Assembly: GCF_021026335.1 (NCBI RefSeq)
Contig: NZ_JAJNCY010000001.1
Span: 1 to 64,000, forward strand
Origin: Rhizobium sp. C1
Lineage (GTDB): Bacteria > Pseudomonadota > Alphaproteobacteria > Rhizobiales > Rhizobiaceae
Length of the DNA stretch: 64,000 nucleotides
Direction: 5' to 3'
Shown one piece after another: positions 1-7,451 of the stretch. Each line of letters starts with the position of its first letter. Position 1 is the stretch's first letter. Below the pieces are notes generated by a model that made no database searches, was not told the origin of the DNA, and saw only the letters and a program-made list of their open reading frames with translations. The translations under genes and the position numbers were made by a program.

Positions 1-98
1 CACTTCACCAGACCCGAAAGCCGCTCCAGACGACCTCCACCGCCCTGCGGCATCAGCGCATCCACAAAACTGAACTGCCCAGACCCTCGAACCGACAT
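1..98 (-). CDS. IS5-type transposase, N-terminal fragment (cut by window edge)
   Basis: Reading leftward from the ATG at 96-98, the product begins MSVRGSGQFSFVDALMPQGG and continues with RLERLSGLVK before the window ends. The pattern FVDAL(L/M)P..G...RLERL..LV resembles the N-terminus of IS5-group DDE transposases as I remember them. A GGAGAGG Shine-Dalgarno lies 6 bases upstream of the ATG. The inverted terminal repeat should lie between here and about position 155, but its partner is outside the window and I cannot define it. Only about 32 residues are visible, so the family call rests on a short match. Confidence 0.55.
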   Translation of the reverse strand, partial: MSVRGSGQFSFVDALMPQGGGGRLERLSGLVK

Positions 99-157
99 CG
101 CATCCTCTCCAAACCGCTGCAAACCAAGTGAATCACATCACCCGAATTTTGCAACGG

Positions 158-195
158 TCCCCTTGTGGGGGAGATGGCGGCAGCCAGAGGGGGAG
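158..195. repeat. RIME-like intergenic palindrome fragment
   Basis: The stretch contains CCCCTTGTGGGG followed by GAGATGGCGGCAGCCAGAGG. This is the typical half of the palindromic intergenic elements of Rhizobiaceae (RIME type). It sits directly beside the presumed end of the insertion sequence, so the element may have served as an insertion target or been truncated by it. Confidence 0.5.
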
Positions 196-323
196 CCGTT
201 GACACCGGAGCTTTCCGGATCACTTCAGAAGGTTGTGTACCGCTTTGCCGTCGCGCGACCTTGCCAATCTCCGCCCACTCTGGTCTGTCTCCCTCCACAA
301 CCAGATCAACATCCGGCCCCATC

Positions 324-1496
324 ATGCTCAAAGATTTCTCCCCGCAAGCCTTCACCATGGGGCTGCTTGCCGCATTCGTCGGCTTTGCCAGTTCGTTTGC
401 CGTCATCCTGCACGGTCTGACGGTCGTCGGCGCGACACCCGGGCAGGCGGCTTCGGGGCTGGCGGCGCTTTCGGTGGCGATGGGGGTTCTCGGGATCATC
501 CTGTCGGTGTGGACGCGGATGCCGGTGTCGGTCGCGTGGTCGACGCCGGGGGCGGCGCTGCTGGCGGGCACTGGGGCGGTGGCCGGTGGGTTCGGCGTGG
601 CGGTCGGGGCGTTTCTGGCGGCGAATGTGCTGGTTGTGATTGCGGGACTGGTTCGGCCGGTCGGTAATGCGGTGACGAAGATCCCGCAGGCCGTGGCGAG
701 CGCCATGCTGGCGGGCGTGCTGATGGAACTGTGTTTTGCGCCGGTGAAGGCCGTGGCCGCATTCCCGGCGGCGGGGCTGATCATCTTTGCCGCCTGGGCG
801 ATTGCCGGCGCCTGGAACCGCTTGATGGCGGTGCCGGCGGCGCTGCTCGCCTTTGCGGCGATCACCGTCTATCAGTTTCCGGCAGGGGCCTTTACTAGCC
901 TCCCGGCGACAAGTCTGCCGTTCGAATGGGTCACGCCGGGGTTCACGTGGCAGTCGATGATCTCGATTGCCGTGCCGCTCTTCTTCGTGACCATGGCCTC
1001 GCAGAACATTCCGGGCATCACCGTGCTCAAGGTCAATGGCTTCGAGCCGCCGCCGGGGCCGCTGCTCGCGGGGACCGGGATCCTCACGATCCTCGCCGCG
1101 CCCTTCGGCGGCCATAGCGTATGCCTCGCTGCCATCACGGCTTCCATGTGCGCCGGGCCGGATGCGCATCCGGAGCCGCGTCGGCGCTACTGGTCGGCGA
1201 TCATGGCAGGCATCTTCTACGTTCTCTTCGGTCTCTTCACAGGCTTCATCACCTGGTTTGTCGCACAGGCACAGCCGATCCTCATTGAGGCGGTTGCTGG
1301 GCTAGCGCTCTTCGGGGCCTTCTCGGCCTCGGCCAGTGCCGCCTTCAAGGACCCTGATACGCGCGAGGCGGCGGCCGTCACCTTCATGGTCACGGCGTCC
1401 GGCCAGAGCTTTGCCGGTGTCTCCGGCGCCTTCTGGGGGCTGCTTGCGGGGGTCGCGGTTTATGCACTCGGAAAGGGCATCAAGCGGAAAATTTGA
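324..1496 (+). CDS. BenE-family benzoate/H+ symporter-like permease
   Basis: The 390-residue product is a very hydrophobic polytopic membrane protein with 10-12 predicted helices. Gly/Ala-rich segments such as GLTVVGATPGQAASGL and the ending SGQSFAGVSGAFWGLLAGV are characteristic of BenE (benzoate:proton symporter) proteins. I chose the ATG at 324 (MLKDFSPQAF) because upstream in-frame sequence to 165 is low-complexity and overlaps the RIME repeat. The Shine-Dalgarno is weak. No benzoate catabolic gene is nearby, so the substrate is unproven; BenE homologues in rhizobia often stand alone. The gene ends 44 bases before the leuA leader and probably forms its own unit. Confidence 0.8.
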   Translation: MLKDFSPQAFTMGLLAAFVGFASSFAVILHGLTVVGATPGQAASGLAALSVAMGVLGIILSVWTRMPVSVAWSTPGAALLAGTGAVAGGFGVAVGAFLAANVLVVIAGLVRPVGNAVTKIPQAVASAMLAGVLMELCFAPVKAVAAFPAAGLIIFAAWAIAGAWNRLMAVPAALLAFAAITVYQFPAGAFTSLPATSLPFEWVTPGFTWQSMISIAVPLFFVTMASQNIPGITVLKVNGFEPPPGPLLAGTGILTILAAPFGGHSVCLAAITASMCAGPDAHPEPRRRYWSAIMAGIFYVLFGLFTGFITWFVAQAQPILIEAVAGLALFGAFSASASAAFKDPDTREAAAVTFMVTASGQSFAGVSGAFWGLLAGVAVYALGKGIKRKI

Positions 1497-1504
1497 TCAA
1501 GCGC

Positions 1505-1533
1505 TTGCCAATTTCGCGGGCAACGGGTATATG
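1505..1533 (+). promoter_or_regulatory. Predicted sigma-70 promoter of the leuA leader
   Basis: TTGCCA (1505-1510) and TATATG (1528-1533) are separated by exactly 17 bases, giving a near-consensus -35 and a moderate -10. The expected start point, 7-8 bases downstream, falls at about 1540-1541, which is the A of the leader-peptide ATG. The leader would therefore be translated without a 5' untranslated region. A short palindrome, CAAGCGCTTG (1498-1507), overlaps the -35 and could be an operator, but this is weak. Confidence 0.55.
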
Positions 1534-1540
1534 CAGCGCC

Positions 1541-1666
1541 ATGACGAACAGCTTGAAGAAATTTTCGAACGAAATCGCCCGCGGCCATCAGGTCATGCGG
1601 AGCCGTTCTGCTGCCGTCAAATCGCTTCTTCTTCTCGGCCTTACGCGCGGTTGCCGGGTCCTCTGA
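1541..1666 (+). CDS. Leucine-rich leader peptide of leuA (leuL-like)
   Basis: The frame encodes 41 residues and ends AAVKSLLLLGLTRGCRVL, with seven leucines. Four are consecutive codons CTT CTT CTT CTC at 1626-1637 and the last codon before TGA is also Leu. The cluster of regulatory-amino-acid codons directly before a biosynthetic gene is the hallmark of ribosome-mediated attenuation. There is no good Shine-Dalgarno before the ATG at 1541, but the predicted transcription start coincides with it, as described for the leaderless trpL of Sinorhizobium. An internal ATG at 1595 would give a 23-residue peptide with the same Leu run. Confidence 0.75.
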   Translation: MTNSLKKFSNEIARGHQVMRSRSAAVKSLLLLGLTRGCRVL

Positions 1667-1830
1667 AGAAGCGCCCGGCGGCCGAAAGACCGCCTCGGGC
1701 TCTCAAATCGCTTCTTCGCAATCACCCCATGAACTGAATTTCGGGCCGTTTTGCCCGCATTCGTGTATCGCCAAACCTGCGCCCGTGCGCTAAGAGCGAT
1801 CGCGACTGGAAGTTTCGAGAAGAAGCGATG
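1623..1830 (+). promoter_or_regulatory. leuA leader attenuator with alternating complementary 9-mers
   Basis: Four segments alternate. A: CGCTTCTTC at 1623-1631, inside the leader Leu codons. B: GAAGAAGCG at 1665-1673, overlapping the leader stop codon. C: CGCTTCTTC at 1709-1717. D: GAAGAAGCG at 1819-1827, which is the leuA ribosome-binding site directly before the ATG. C:D pairing extends to 11 bp and enters the AUG; A:D can reach 12 bp. B:C is closed by an inner GC stem (1673-1681 with 1690-1700). A further small hairpin, CGGGC-cgtttt-GCCCG, lies at about 1742-1757. No U-run follows any stem, so control of translation rather than of termination is inferred. A ribosome stalled on Leu codons covers A, B:C forms and D is open. 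A ribosome at the stop codon covers B, so C closes D. Confidence 0.65.
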
Positions 1831-3528
1831 ATCAAGCAGACCTACCACCCCCAGGACGGCATGCCGAATGCAGGCGTGAAGTACCAACCCTATCCGCAGA
1901 TTGCCCTGCAGGACCGCACCTGGCCTTCCAAGACCATCGTGACGCCGCCGATCTGGTGCTCGGTCGACCTGCGCGACGGCAATCAGGCGCTCATCAATCC
2001 GATGGGCCATGATCGCAAGGCGCGGATGTTCCAGCTGCTGCTCGACATGGGCTTCAAGGAAATCGAGATCGGTTTCCCCTCCGCCTCACAGACCGATTTC
2101 GACTTCGCCCGCTGGTGTGTGGAAGAGGGCGGTGTGCCGGAAGATGTCTCCCTGCAGGTGCTGGTCCAGTGCCGGCCGGAGCTGATCACGCGGACCTTCG
2201 AGGCGCTGGAAGGCGCGACGAAGCCGATCGTGCATTTCTACAACTCGACCTCCGAACTGCAGCGCCGCGTGGTGTTCGGCAAGGATGTTGCCGGCATCAA
2301 GCAGATTGCCGTCGATGCGGCCAAGATGATCCGCGACATGGCCGAGAAGGCCGGCGGCGGTTTCCGTTTTGAATATTCGCCGGAAAGCTTCACGGGCACG
2401 GAACTCGAAGTGGCTTTGGAAATCTCCAATGCCGTCATCGAGGTCATGCAGCCGACCCCGGATAACAAGCTGATCCTCAACCTGCCGGCGACCGTCGAAA
2501 TGGCGACGCCGAACATCTATGCCGACCAGATCGAATGGATGTGCCGCAATATCCACGATCGCGGCAATGTCATCGTCTCGCTGCATCCGCATAACGACCG
2601 CGGCACGGGCATCGCTGCCACCGAACTCGGCCTGATGGCGGGTGCTGACCGTGTCGAGGGCACGCTGTTCGGCAATGGCGAGCGCACCGGCAATGTCGAT
2701 ATCGTGACGCTTGCGCTGAACATGTTCACGCAAGGCGTGGATCCGAAGCTCGACTGCTCCGACATCGAGCGGATCAAGGCCGTCTATGAATATTCGAACG
2801 AGCTGAAAATCCCGGAACGTCATCCTTATGTCGGCGAACTGGTCTACACGGCCTTCTCAGGCTCGCATCAGGATGCGATCAACAAGGGCATGAAGGCGAT
2901 CAAGGTTGCCAACAAGCCGCTCTGGGAAGTGCCCTATCTGCCGATCGACCCGCAGGATGTCGGCCGCTCCTACGAGGCGATCATCCGCATCAACTCGCAG
3001 TCGGGCAAGGGCGGTATCGCCTATATCATGCAGGAAGATTACGGCATCAACCTGCCGCGCAACCTGCAGGTCGAGTACCGCGACGAAATTCAGCGGATCA
3101 CTGACGAAGAGGGCGTGGAAGTTCAGCCGAAGCGCATCTACGATCACTTTATCGAGCGCTATGTGACGCAGCCGGGCGCACGGCTGAAGTTCGTCGATCA
3201 CCATTCCTATGTCGATTCGGCGCATCCGGGTCTGCGCATCGTCGCGGCCGAGATTACCGACAAGGGCGAGAAGAAGCGGATCGAGGGCAGGGGAACCGGG
3301 CCCATCGACGGTTTCGTCAATGCGCTCTCGACCTATCTCGGCTTCGAGATGACGGTGAATGATTACTCCGAGCACTCGCTCCAGCATGGCTCGAATGCCT
3401 CGGCCATCTCCTATGTCGAAGTCTCTGCCAAGGGCCGCAAGCTCTTCGGAGCCGGCATCAATACCAATATTGTGACCTCGTCACTCGAGGCCATCGTGTC
3501 GGCGGCCAACAGGCTGATTTCCGAGTAA
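1828..3528 (+). CDS. leuA: 2-isopropylmalate synthase
   Basis: This is the first committed enzyme of leucine synthesis: it condenses acetyl-CoA with 2-oxoisovalerate. The 566-residue protein has the DRE-TIM/HMGL-like barrel, with the signature DLRDGNQALINPM near residue 45 and the metal-binding LHPHNDRGTG near residue 255. A C-terminal LeuA dimer/allosteric domain follows (about 430-566). The length and the start IKQTYHPQDGMP fit the longer LeuA type seen in proteobacteria and actinobacteria. The start is supported by GAGAAGAAG just upstream, which is also the target of the leader described here. The gene is monocistronic and ends at a strong terminator hairpin. Confidence 0.96.
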   Translation: MIKQTYHPQDGMPNAGVKYQPYPQIALQDRTWPSKTIVTPPIWCSVDLRDGNQALINPMGHDRKARMFQLLLDMGFKEIEIGFPSASQTDFDFARWCVEEGGVPEDVSLQVLVQCRPELITRTFEALEGATKPIVHFYNSTSELQRRVVFGKDVAGIKQIAVDAAKMIRDMAEKAGGGFRFEYSPESFTGTELEVALEISNAVIEVMQPTPDNKLILNLPATVEMATPNIYADQIEWMCRNIHDRGNVIVSLHPHNDRGTGIAATELGLMAGADRVEGTLFGNGERTGNVDIVTLALNMFTQGVDPKLDCSDIERIKAVYEYSNELKIPERHPYVGELVYTAFSGSHQDAINKGMKAIKVANKPLWEVPYLPIDPQDVGRSYEAIIRINSQSGKGGIAYIMQEDYGINLPRNLQVEYRDEIQRITDEEGVEVQPKRIYDHFIERYVTQPGARLKFVDHHSYVDSAHPGLRIVAAEITDKGEKKRIEGRGTGPIDGFVNALSTYLGFEMTVNDYSEHSLQHGSNASAISYVEVSAKGRKLFGAGINTNIVTSSLEAIVSAANRLISE

Positions 3529-3551
3529 GACGGGTTCCAAGCGAGACCTTT

Positions 3552-3584
3552 GCGCCGTGCCGGATCTCCGGCGCGGCGCTTTTG
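3552..3584 (+). terminator. Rho-independent terminator of leuA
   Basis: GCGCCGTGCCGG (3552-3563) pairs with CCGGCGCGGCGC (3568-3579) with one G-U pair and a 4-base loop, followed by TTTT. It begins 24 bases after the leuA stop codon. Confidence 0.85.
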
Positions 3585-3773
3585 TCATCGCAGCCACGAA
3601 AACACCATTTCCAGAAGCGTCGCGCCGCCAATGGGCGCAACCAGCATCAGGACCAGATTGAAGCCAGTGATCCAGAAAAGGACTTTCTGCTGGTTCAGGG
3701 TCAGCTGCGGCCTGGGGTGGGGCTCGCGTTCAGGCTTGCCTGAGGGGCCAAATCCGTTTGTATCCAGCAACAT
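3585..3773 (-). CDS. Small single-pass membrane protein, function unknown
   Basis: The 62-residue product has a polar, proline-rich N-terminal part and one hydrophobic helix near the C-terminus (VLFWITGFNLVLMLVAPIGG). I prefer the ATG at 3773 because TGGAG lies about 10 bases upstream; a TTG at 3791 would add six residues. It converges on leuA, with its stop codon directly beside the leuA terminator. I do not recognise a family. It may be a conserved small membrane protein of Rhizobiaceae, but that is not established here. Confidence 0.55.
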   Translation of the reverse strand: MLLDTNGFGPSGKPEREPHPRPQLTLNQQKVLFWITGFNLVLMLVAPIGGATLLEMVFSWLR

Positions 3774-3869
3774 CGGCGCAATTCTCCACAATATCGGTGA
3801 CTACGCTGAGGGCGGGCGAGCGGATTTCATGAACCGATCCGGCACGCTCTTGCTGGCGTAGACCACCAG

Positions 3870-4034
3870 ATGGAAAAGGCTCGGCCCAAAAAGAAAAGCG
3901 AACTCCCGCAGAAAGTCTGTGCGGTCTGCGGAAGACCATTTGTCTGGCGGAAGAAGTGGGCGCGGGACTGGGACACCGTGCGCTATTGTTCAGAGCGATG
4001 CCGGCGCGGCAAGGGGCGACATGAGATGTCCTGA
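3870..4034 (+). CDS. DUF2256 family small zinc-finger-like protein
   Basis: This 54-residue frame encodes a Lys-rich start and then [20 protein letters not shown] followed by [10 protein letters not shown]. The paired Cys motifs (C-x2-C and C-x3-C around a W/R-rich core) are the DUF2256 signature; the domain probably binds zinc. The function is unknown. DUF2256 genes often lie near photolyase/cryptochrome genes, but none is visible here. The Shine-Dalgarno is poor. It ends 14 bases before the convergent stop of the GGDEF-EAL gene. Confidence 0.75.
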   Translation: MEKARPKKKSELPQKVCAVCGRPFVWRKKWARDWDTVRYCSERCRRGKGRHEMS

Positions 4035-4048
4035 AGACACCGGGGCAT

Positions 4049-6031
4049 CTAGCCCCAATGCGTTGCCGCCCTGTGCGCCAGAACGGTGGCAAGGGGTTCC
4101 GGCCGGCCGAGATAATAGCCCTGCATTGTATTGACGCCCAGACGCTTGAGAAGTTCGACCTGGGTTTTGGTTTCGACCCCTTCGACCAGGACATGAACGC
4201 CGCGATTGCGCAGCAGCCGCACCATGTCATGCAACATGCTGGAGCCGCGCGTTGTCTCGCAGTCGTGAAGGAAGGCGCGGTCGATCTTGACGACGTCGAA
4301 ATCGAAGCGGCGCAGCCACGCAAGGCCGGCGAAGCCGGTGCCGAAATCGTCGAGCCAGACCTGAACACCGAAGGAGCGCAGCTGCTCGATATTCTTCTGC
4401 GCCTGTGTTTCCAGCGCGATATCGATGCCTTCCGTCACCTCGAGCGCCAGTTTCTTTGGCGAAATGCCATACTGGCCGATGATCTCGGTGACCTGAAGCG
4501 GGAAGCCCGGCGTCTTGAGCTGGACGGCCGAGACGTTGACCGAAACGACCTCGCCCAGACCGTGGGTCGCGATGTCGTGGCAGGCACGCTCGATCGCCCA
4601 GCGGCCGAGCTGGTGGATCGCGCCGGTCTGTTCTGCAACGGGAATGAAAACCGCGGGGCTGATCACGCTGCCATCGAAATCGCGCATCCGCATCAGGCTC
4701 TCATAGCCGATGACGTCATTGGACTTCGTGTCGATGAACGGCTGATAGACCAGGGAGACGAGATTGCGCGAAATGGCGAGCTTGAGCAATTCGGCGAGGT
4801 TCTTGCCGGAGGCGTCGCGGGCGGCTTCCGTCGGATCGTAGATCGTGAAAGTGGCGCGGCCGGCAAATTTCGAGGTGTAGAGCGCGCGGTCGGCCTGCTG
4901 GAGCAGAATTGTCAGTTCCAGGCTGCCATCGTTGCGCGTCATCGTCGCGCCGGCACTGATCGTGATGATATGACGGTCGTCTCCGCGATCCGGATGCGGG
5001 ATGGCCAGCGCTTCCACGCGCCGGCAGAAAAGTTCGGTCAGTTCCACCAGACGTCCTGGGGAATTGACCTTGGACAGGATCACGAATTCCTCGCCGCCAT
5101 GCCGGCCCGCGACGGCGCCAACCTCTGCCGCCGTCTCCGAAAACAGGCGCGCCAGCGCAATCAGACATTCATCGCCTGCGTGATGTCCAAGACTGTCGTT
5201 AAAGCGTTTGAAATAGTCGACGTCGATCAGGATCAGGCCGATCTGTTCGTTTTCCGCAAGGCCGTTGCGCGTCAGGTTCAGGAAGTCCTGGCTGATGGCG
5301 CGGCGGTTGCGCAGGCCCGTCAGCGGATCGGTCTCGGCAATTTTTTCGAGCTGTTGACCCTTCTCGATCGCCACCTTCTCCTGAATTTGCGCCTGCAGGG
5401 AGTGCAGGAAGGAGTTGTAACGTTCCAGGCTCAGGCGCCAGGAGAGATAGAGCGAAAAGGCCAGGATCGAGACAAAGTAGAGAGACAACACCCAGCGCGC
5501 GATGTCGTTCGTATCGAGCGAAACCATCAGGCCATAGACGAAGGCGAACGTCACCGTCGCAGACGAAAGCGCGGAGAGCCAGAACCGAAAATTGAAAAAC
5601 AGGTTGGCGCCCAGGACGAAAATCGTCCCGAAGATCATGAATTGCGAAAGCGTGACCTGCTGGCCCGTCTGCAGAGCCGGGATGAGCCAGCCGATTGCGG
5701 CCACCACTATTCCCAGCGCAGCTGAAAGATGGATCAGGGGCAGCGATCTTGTGTTTCTGGCGGCCAGTTCGACAACGGCCACAAACAGAATGCCTACGCC
5801 GAGGCGCACCATGATCAGGGTGTTGGCGACGTCGGGCAGGAGCAGATAATCGAGGAAACAGAAGAGGCTGTTGACGAAGGCGGCGGCGACGATGCCGAGA
5901 CGGACCGTGCGGATATTCTGCTCGGCGTCGCGCTGCATGAGCAACGATAGCAAAAAGGGATCGGCCGGCTTCCACCAAGGTCGATGCAGGGCTGCGACTG
6001 CGCGTCGCGCGACTTCGTCAGTCAGCTCCAT
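4049..6031 (-). CDS. Membrane-bound diguanylate cyclase/phosphodiesterase (GGDEF-EAL)
   Basis: The 660-residue protein has about five or six N-terminal transmembrane helices (roughly residues 45-205), a linker, a GGDEF domain with an intact GGEEF active loop at about 312-316, and a C-terminal EAL domain. The EAL signature reads ESL (E at about 444). The other phosphodiesterase residues are present: NVSAVQLK, LALEVTEG, WLDDFGTG, VKIDRAF, EGVET and QGYYLGRP. No RxxD inhibitory site precedes GGEEF, so product feedback on the cyclase is probably absent. Both activities look possible. I start at the ATG at 6031 behind AAAAGGG; a GTG at 6067 would add 12 residues. Its product could feed control of the polysaccharide locus at 40-54 kb, but that is only inference. 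Confidence 0.93.
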   Translation of the reverse strand: MELTDEVARRAVAALHRPWWKPADPFLLSLLMQRDAEQNIRTVRLGIVAAAFVNSLFCFLDYLLLPDVANTLIMVRLGVGILFVAVVELAARNTRSLPLIHLSAALGIVVAAIGWLIPALQTGQQVTLSQFMIFGTIFVLGANLFFNFRFWLSALSSATVTFAFVYGLMVSLDTNDIARWVLSLYFVSILAFSLYLSWRLSLERYNSFLHSLQAQIQEKVAIEKGQQLEKIAETDPLTGLRNRRAISQDFLNLTRNGLAENEQIGLILIDVDYFKRFNDSLGHHAGDECLIALARLFSETAAEVGAVAGRHGGEEFVILSKVNSPGRLVELTELFCRRVEALAIPHPDRGDDRHIITISAGATMTRNDGSLELTILLQQADRALYTSKFAGRATFTIYDPTEAARDASGKNLAELLKLAISRNLVSLVYQPFIDTKSNDVIGYESLMRMRDFDGSVISPAVFIPVAEQTGAIHQLGRWAIERACHDIATHGLGEVVSVNVSAVQLKTPGFPLQVTEIIGQYGISPKKLALEVTEGIDIALETQAQKNIEQLRSFGVQVWLDDFGTGFAGLAWLRRFDFDVVKIDRAFLHDCETTRGSSMLHDMVRLLRNRGVHVLVEGVETKTQVELLKRLGVNTMQGYYLGRPEPLATVLAHRAATHWG

Positions 6032-6289
6032 ATTACCCTTTTCCCTCGATATTGGCGGTTTCCTCACCCTTAGGGATTCAGCGTCCGATCTTTACCTGCA
6101 GATGTCTCTTTTACTGCCATTTCTGCTAACTGCCGGTAAACGAAACAAGCTGCTTTCTTGCCAAGGGTTTAGATCGAGATAAGCAGAAAGATGCAAATTA
6201 ACCAAAATTTAATTAAAAACTTCCTTATCATGCGAATTGCGATAGGCTTTGTCTGTGAATGTAAGGCGCTCGATTGAGGAGTTGCGTAG

Positions 6290-7333
6290 ATGCAGTCGAC
6301 GAAATCGCATATCGATGAGCAGAGCATGATCACCCCGGCCCTGGTTGCCAGATTGGGCAGAGGCGCCCAAGAGGTCATTGACGAGGTCAAGCTGCGAGAG
6401 AAGCGGGCCCAGCTTGCGCTGGTTCTCGAACTGGCGCGCCAACGCTTCGAACGCCACGCCGACACGAGCGAGACTGTCGCCCGTCTGGCCGCTGATCTGC
6501 ATGATCTGCGAATTTCTTCCGGCGCCGGTGTCTGGAAGCATCTGATCCCGGTGGCGCAGGCCCATCCCGTATCACAATTCCTGTTGCAGGATCCCTTCAC
6601 GAAATGGTCGTTTGAAAAACCGCGCGGCTATTCGGGCGATGCCGGCCTTCTCGACATCATCTACAAACACCCCGCAGCCGCGGAGGTCGTGGCCGCCGCT
6701 TCCAGTCTGGGGTCTGAGATCTTCGCTTATACGGTCGAGGCAACCACGTCTGTCGCCGCGCGGGAGCGCCGTGAAATTCTGGCGAAAGAGGTGGATGCGG
6801 CTTCTGCCCACGCGGAGAAGGCCGAAGTTCTGGCGGTTGCCTGCGGCTATCTTCGCGAGGCAGAGCTTTCCGAGTCGTTCCAATCGGGCCGGCTCGGCCG
6901 CTGGGTTGCGCTCGATCAGGACGCCGAGAGCGTTGATGTCGTTGCACGGGCCAATCCCGGAACGTCGATCCTCCCGATGGTCGGCAATGTCAGCGGGTTG
7001 ATGCGCCGCAGCTATGATCTCGGCACGTTCGATCTCGTCTATGCATCGGGTCTCTATGACTATCTGCCTTATGCGGTGGCAGTGCGTCTCACGCAGCGTC
7101 TCATCGAGATGCTGAAGCCGGGCGGGGCTTATCTCTTTGCCAATTACAGTCAAGAGATCCGGACCGACGGGTACATGGAAACCTTCATGGACTGGCCACT
7201 GCTGCTGAGATCGGAAGCGGATATGTGGCAGATCGTCAACGCCGCCGTCGATCGCAACAGGGTCGATGTCGATGTCTTCTACGGTGAGAACCGCAATATC
7301 GTTTACACGCGCATCCGCAGAAAGAGTGCGTGA
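6290..7333 (+). CDS. Class I SAM-dependent methyltransferase, EF/3-OH-PAME-type family
   Basis: The 347-residue protein has a helical N-terminal region, then FTKWSFEKPRGYSGDAG near residue 105, and a Rossmann-like C-terminal half with FDLVYASGLYDYLPY and LKPGGAYLFANYS. The PRGY(A/S)GDA motif recurs in proteins annotated as extracellular factor 3-hydroxypalmitate methyl ester biosynthesis proteins and in many uncharacterised class I methyltransferases. The substrate is therefore open; a signalling fatty-acid ester is one possibility. GAGGAG lies 7 bases before the ATG. The AT-rich region upstream holds a possible promoter (TTGCGA at 6237, 17-base spacer, TGTAAG at 6260). A strong terminator follows. 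Confidence 0.75.
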   Translation: MQSTKSHIDEQSMITPALVARLGRGAQEVIDEVKLREKRAQLALVLELARQRFERHADTSETVARLAADLHDLRISSGAGVWKHLIPVAQAHPVSQFLLQDPFTKWSFEKPRGYSGDAGLLDIIYKHPAAAEVVAAASSLGSEIFAYTVEATTSVAARERREILAKEVDAASAHAEKAEVLAVACGYLREAELSESFQSGRLGRWVALDQDAESVDVVARANPGTSILPMVGNVSGLMRRSYDLGTFDLVYASGLYDYLPYAVAVRLTQRLIEMLKPGGAYLFANYSQEIRTDGYMETFMDWPLLLRSEADMWQIVNAAVDRNRVDVDVFYGENRNIVYTRIRRKSA

Positions 7334-7408
7334 CTGATATCCAGCTGTCCTGCCCCGCCTGCGGGCGCGGCCGGACAGCGGGCGCATGACAGATCCCATT
7401 TTCCCTTG

Positions 7409-7441
7409 CCCGGCCCCGCTATCTGCATGGCCGGGCTTTTT
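7409..7441 (+). terminator. Rho-independent terminator after the methyltransferase gene
   Basis: CCCGGCC (7409-7415) pairs with GGCCGGG (7429-7435), followed by CTTTTTC. A second GC-rich stem (about 7346-7379, TGTCC...GGACA) lies between the stop codon and this hairpin. Confidence 0.8.
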
Positions 7442-7451
7442 CATGCCGGGG

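Noticed and set aside
1673-1757. Classical transcription terminator in the leuA leader
   Set aside because: The GC stems are present, but no T-run follows either, so I favour control at the ribosome-binding site.
4058-5725. 555-codon plus-strand frame opposite the GGDEF-EAL gene
   Set aside because: Composition is typical of antisense shadow and it opposes a complete two-domain protein.
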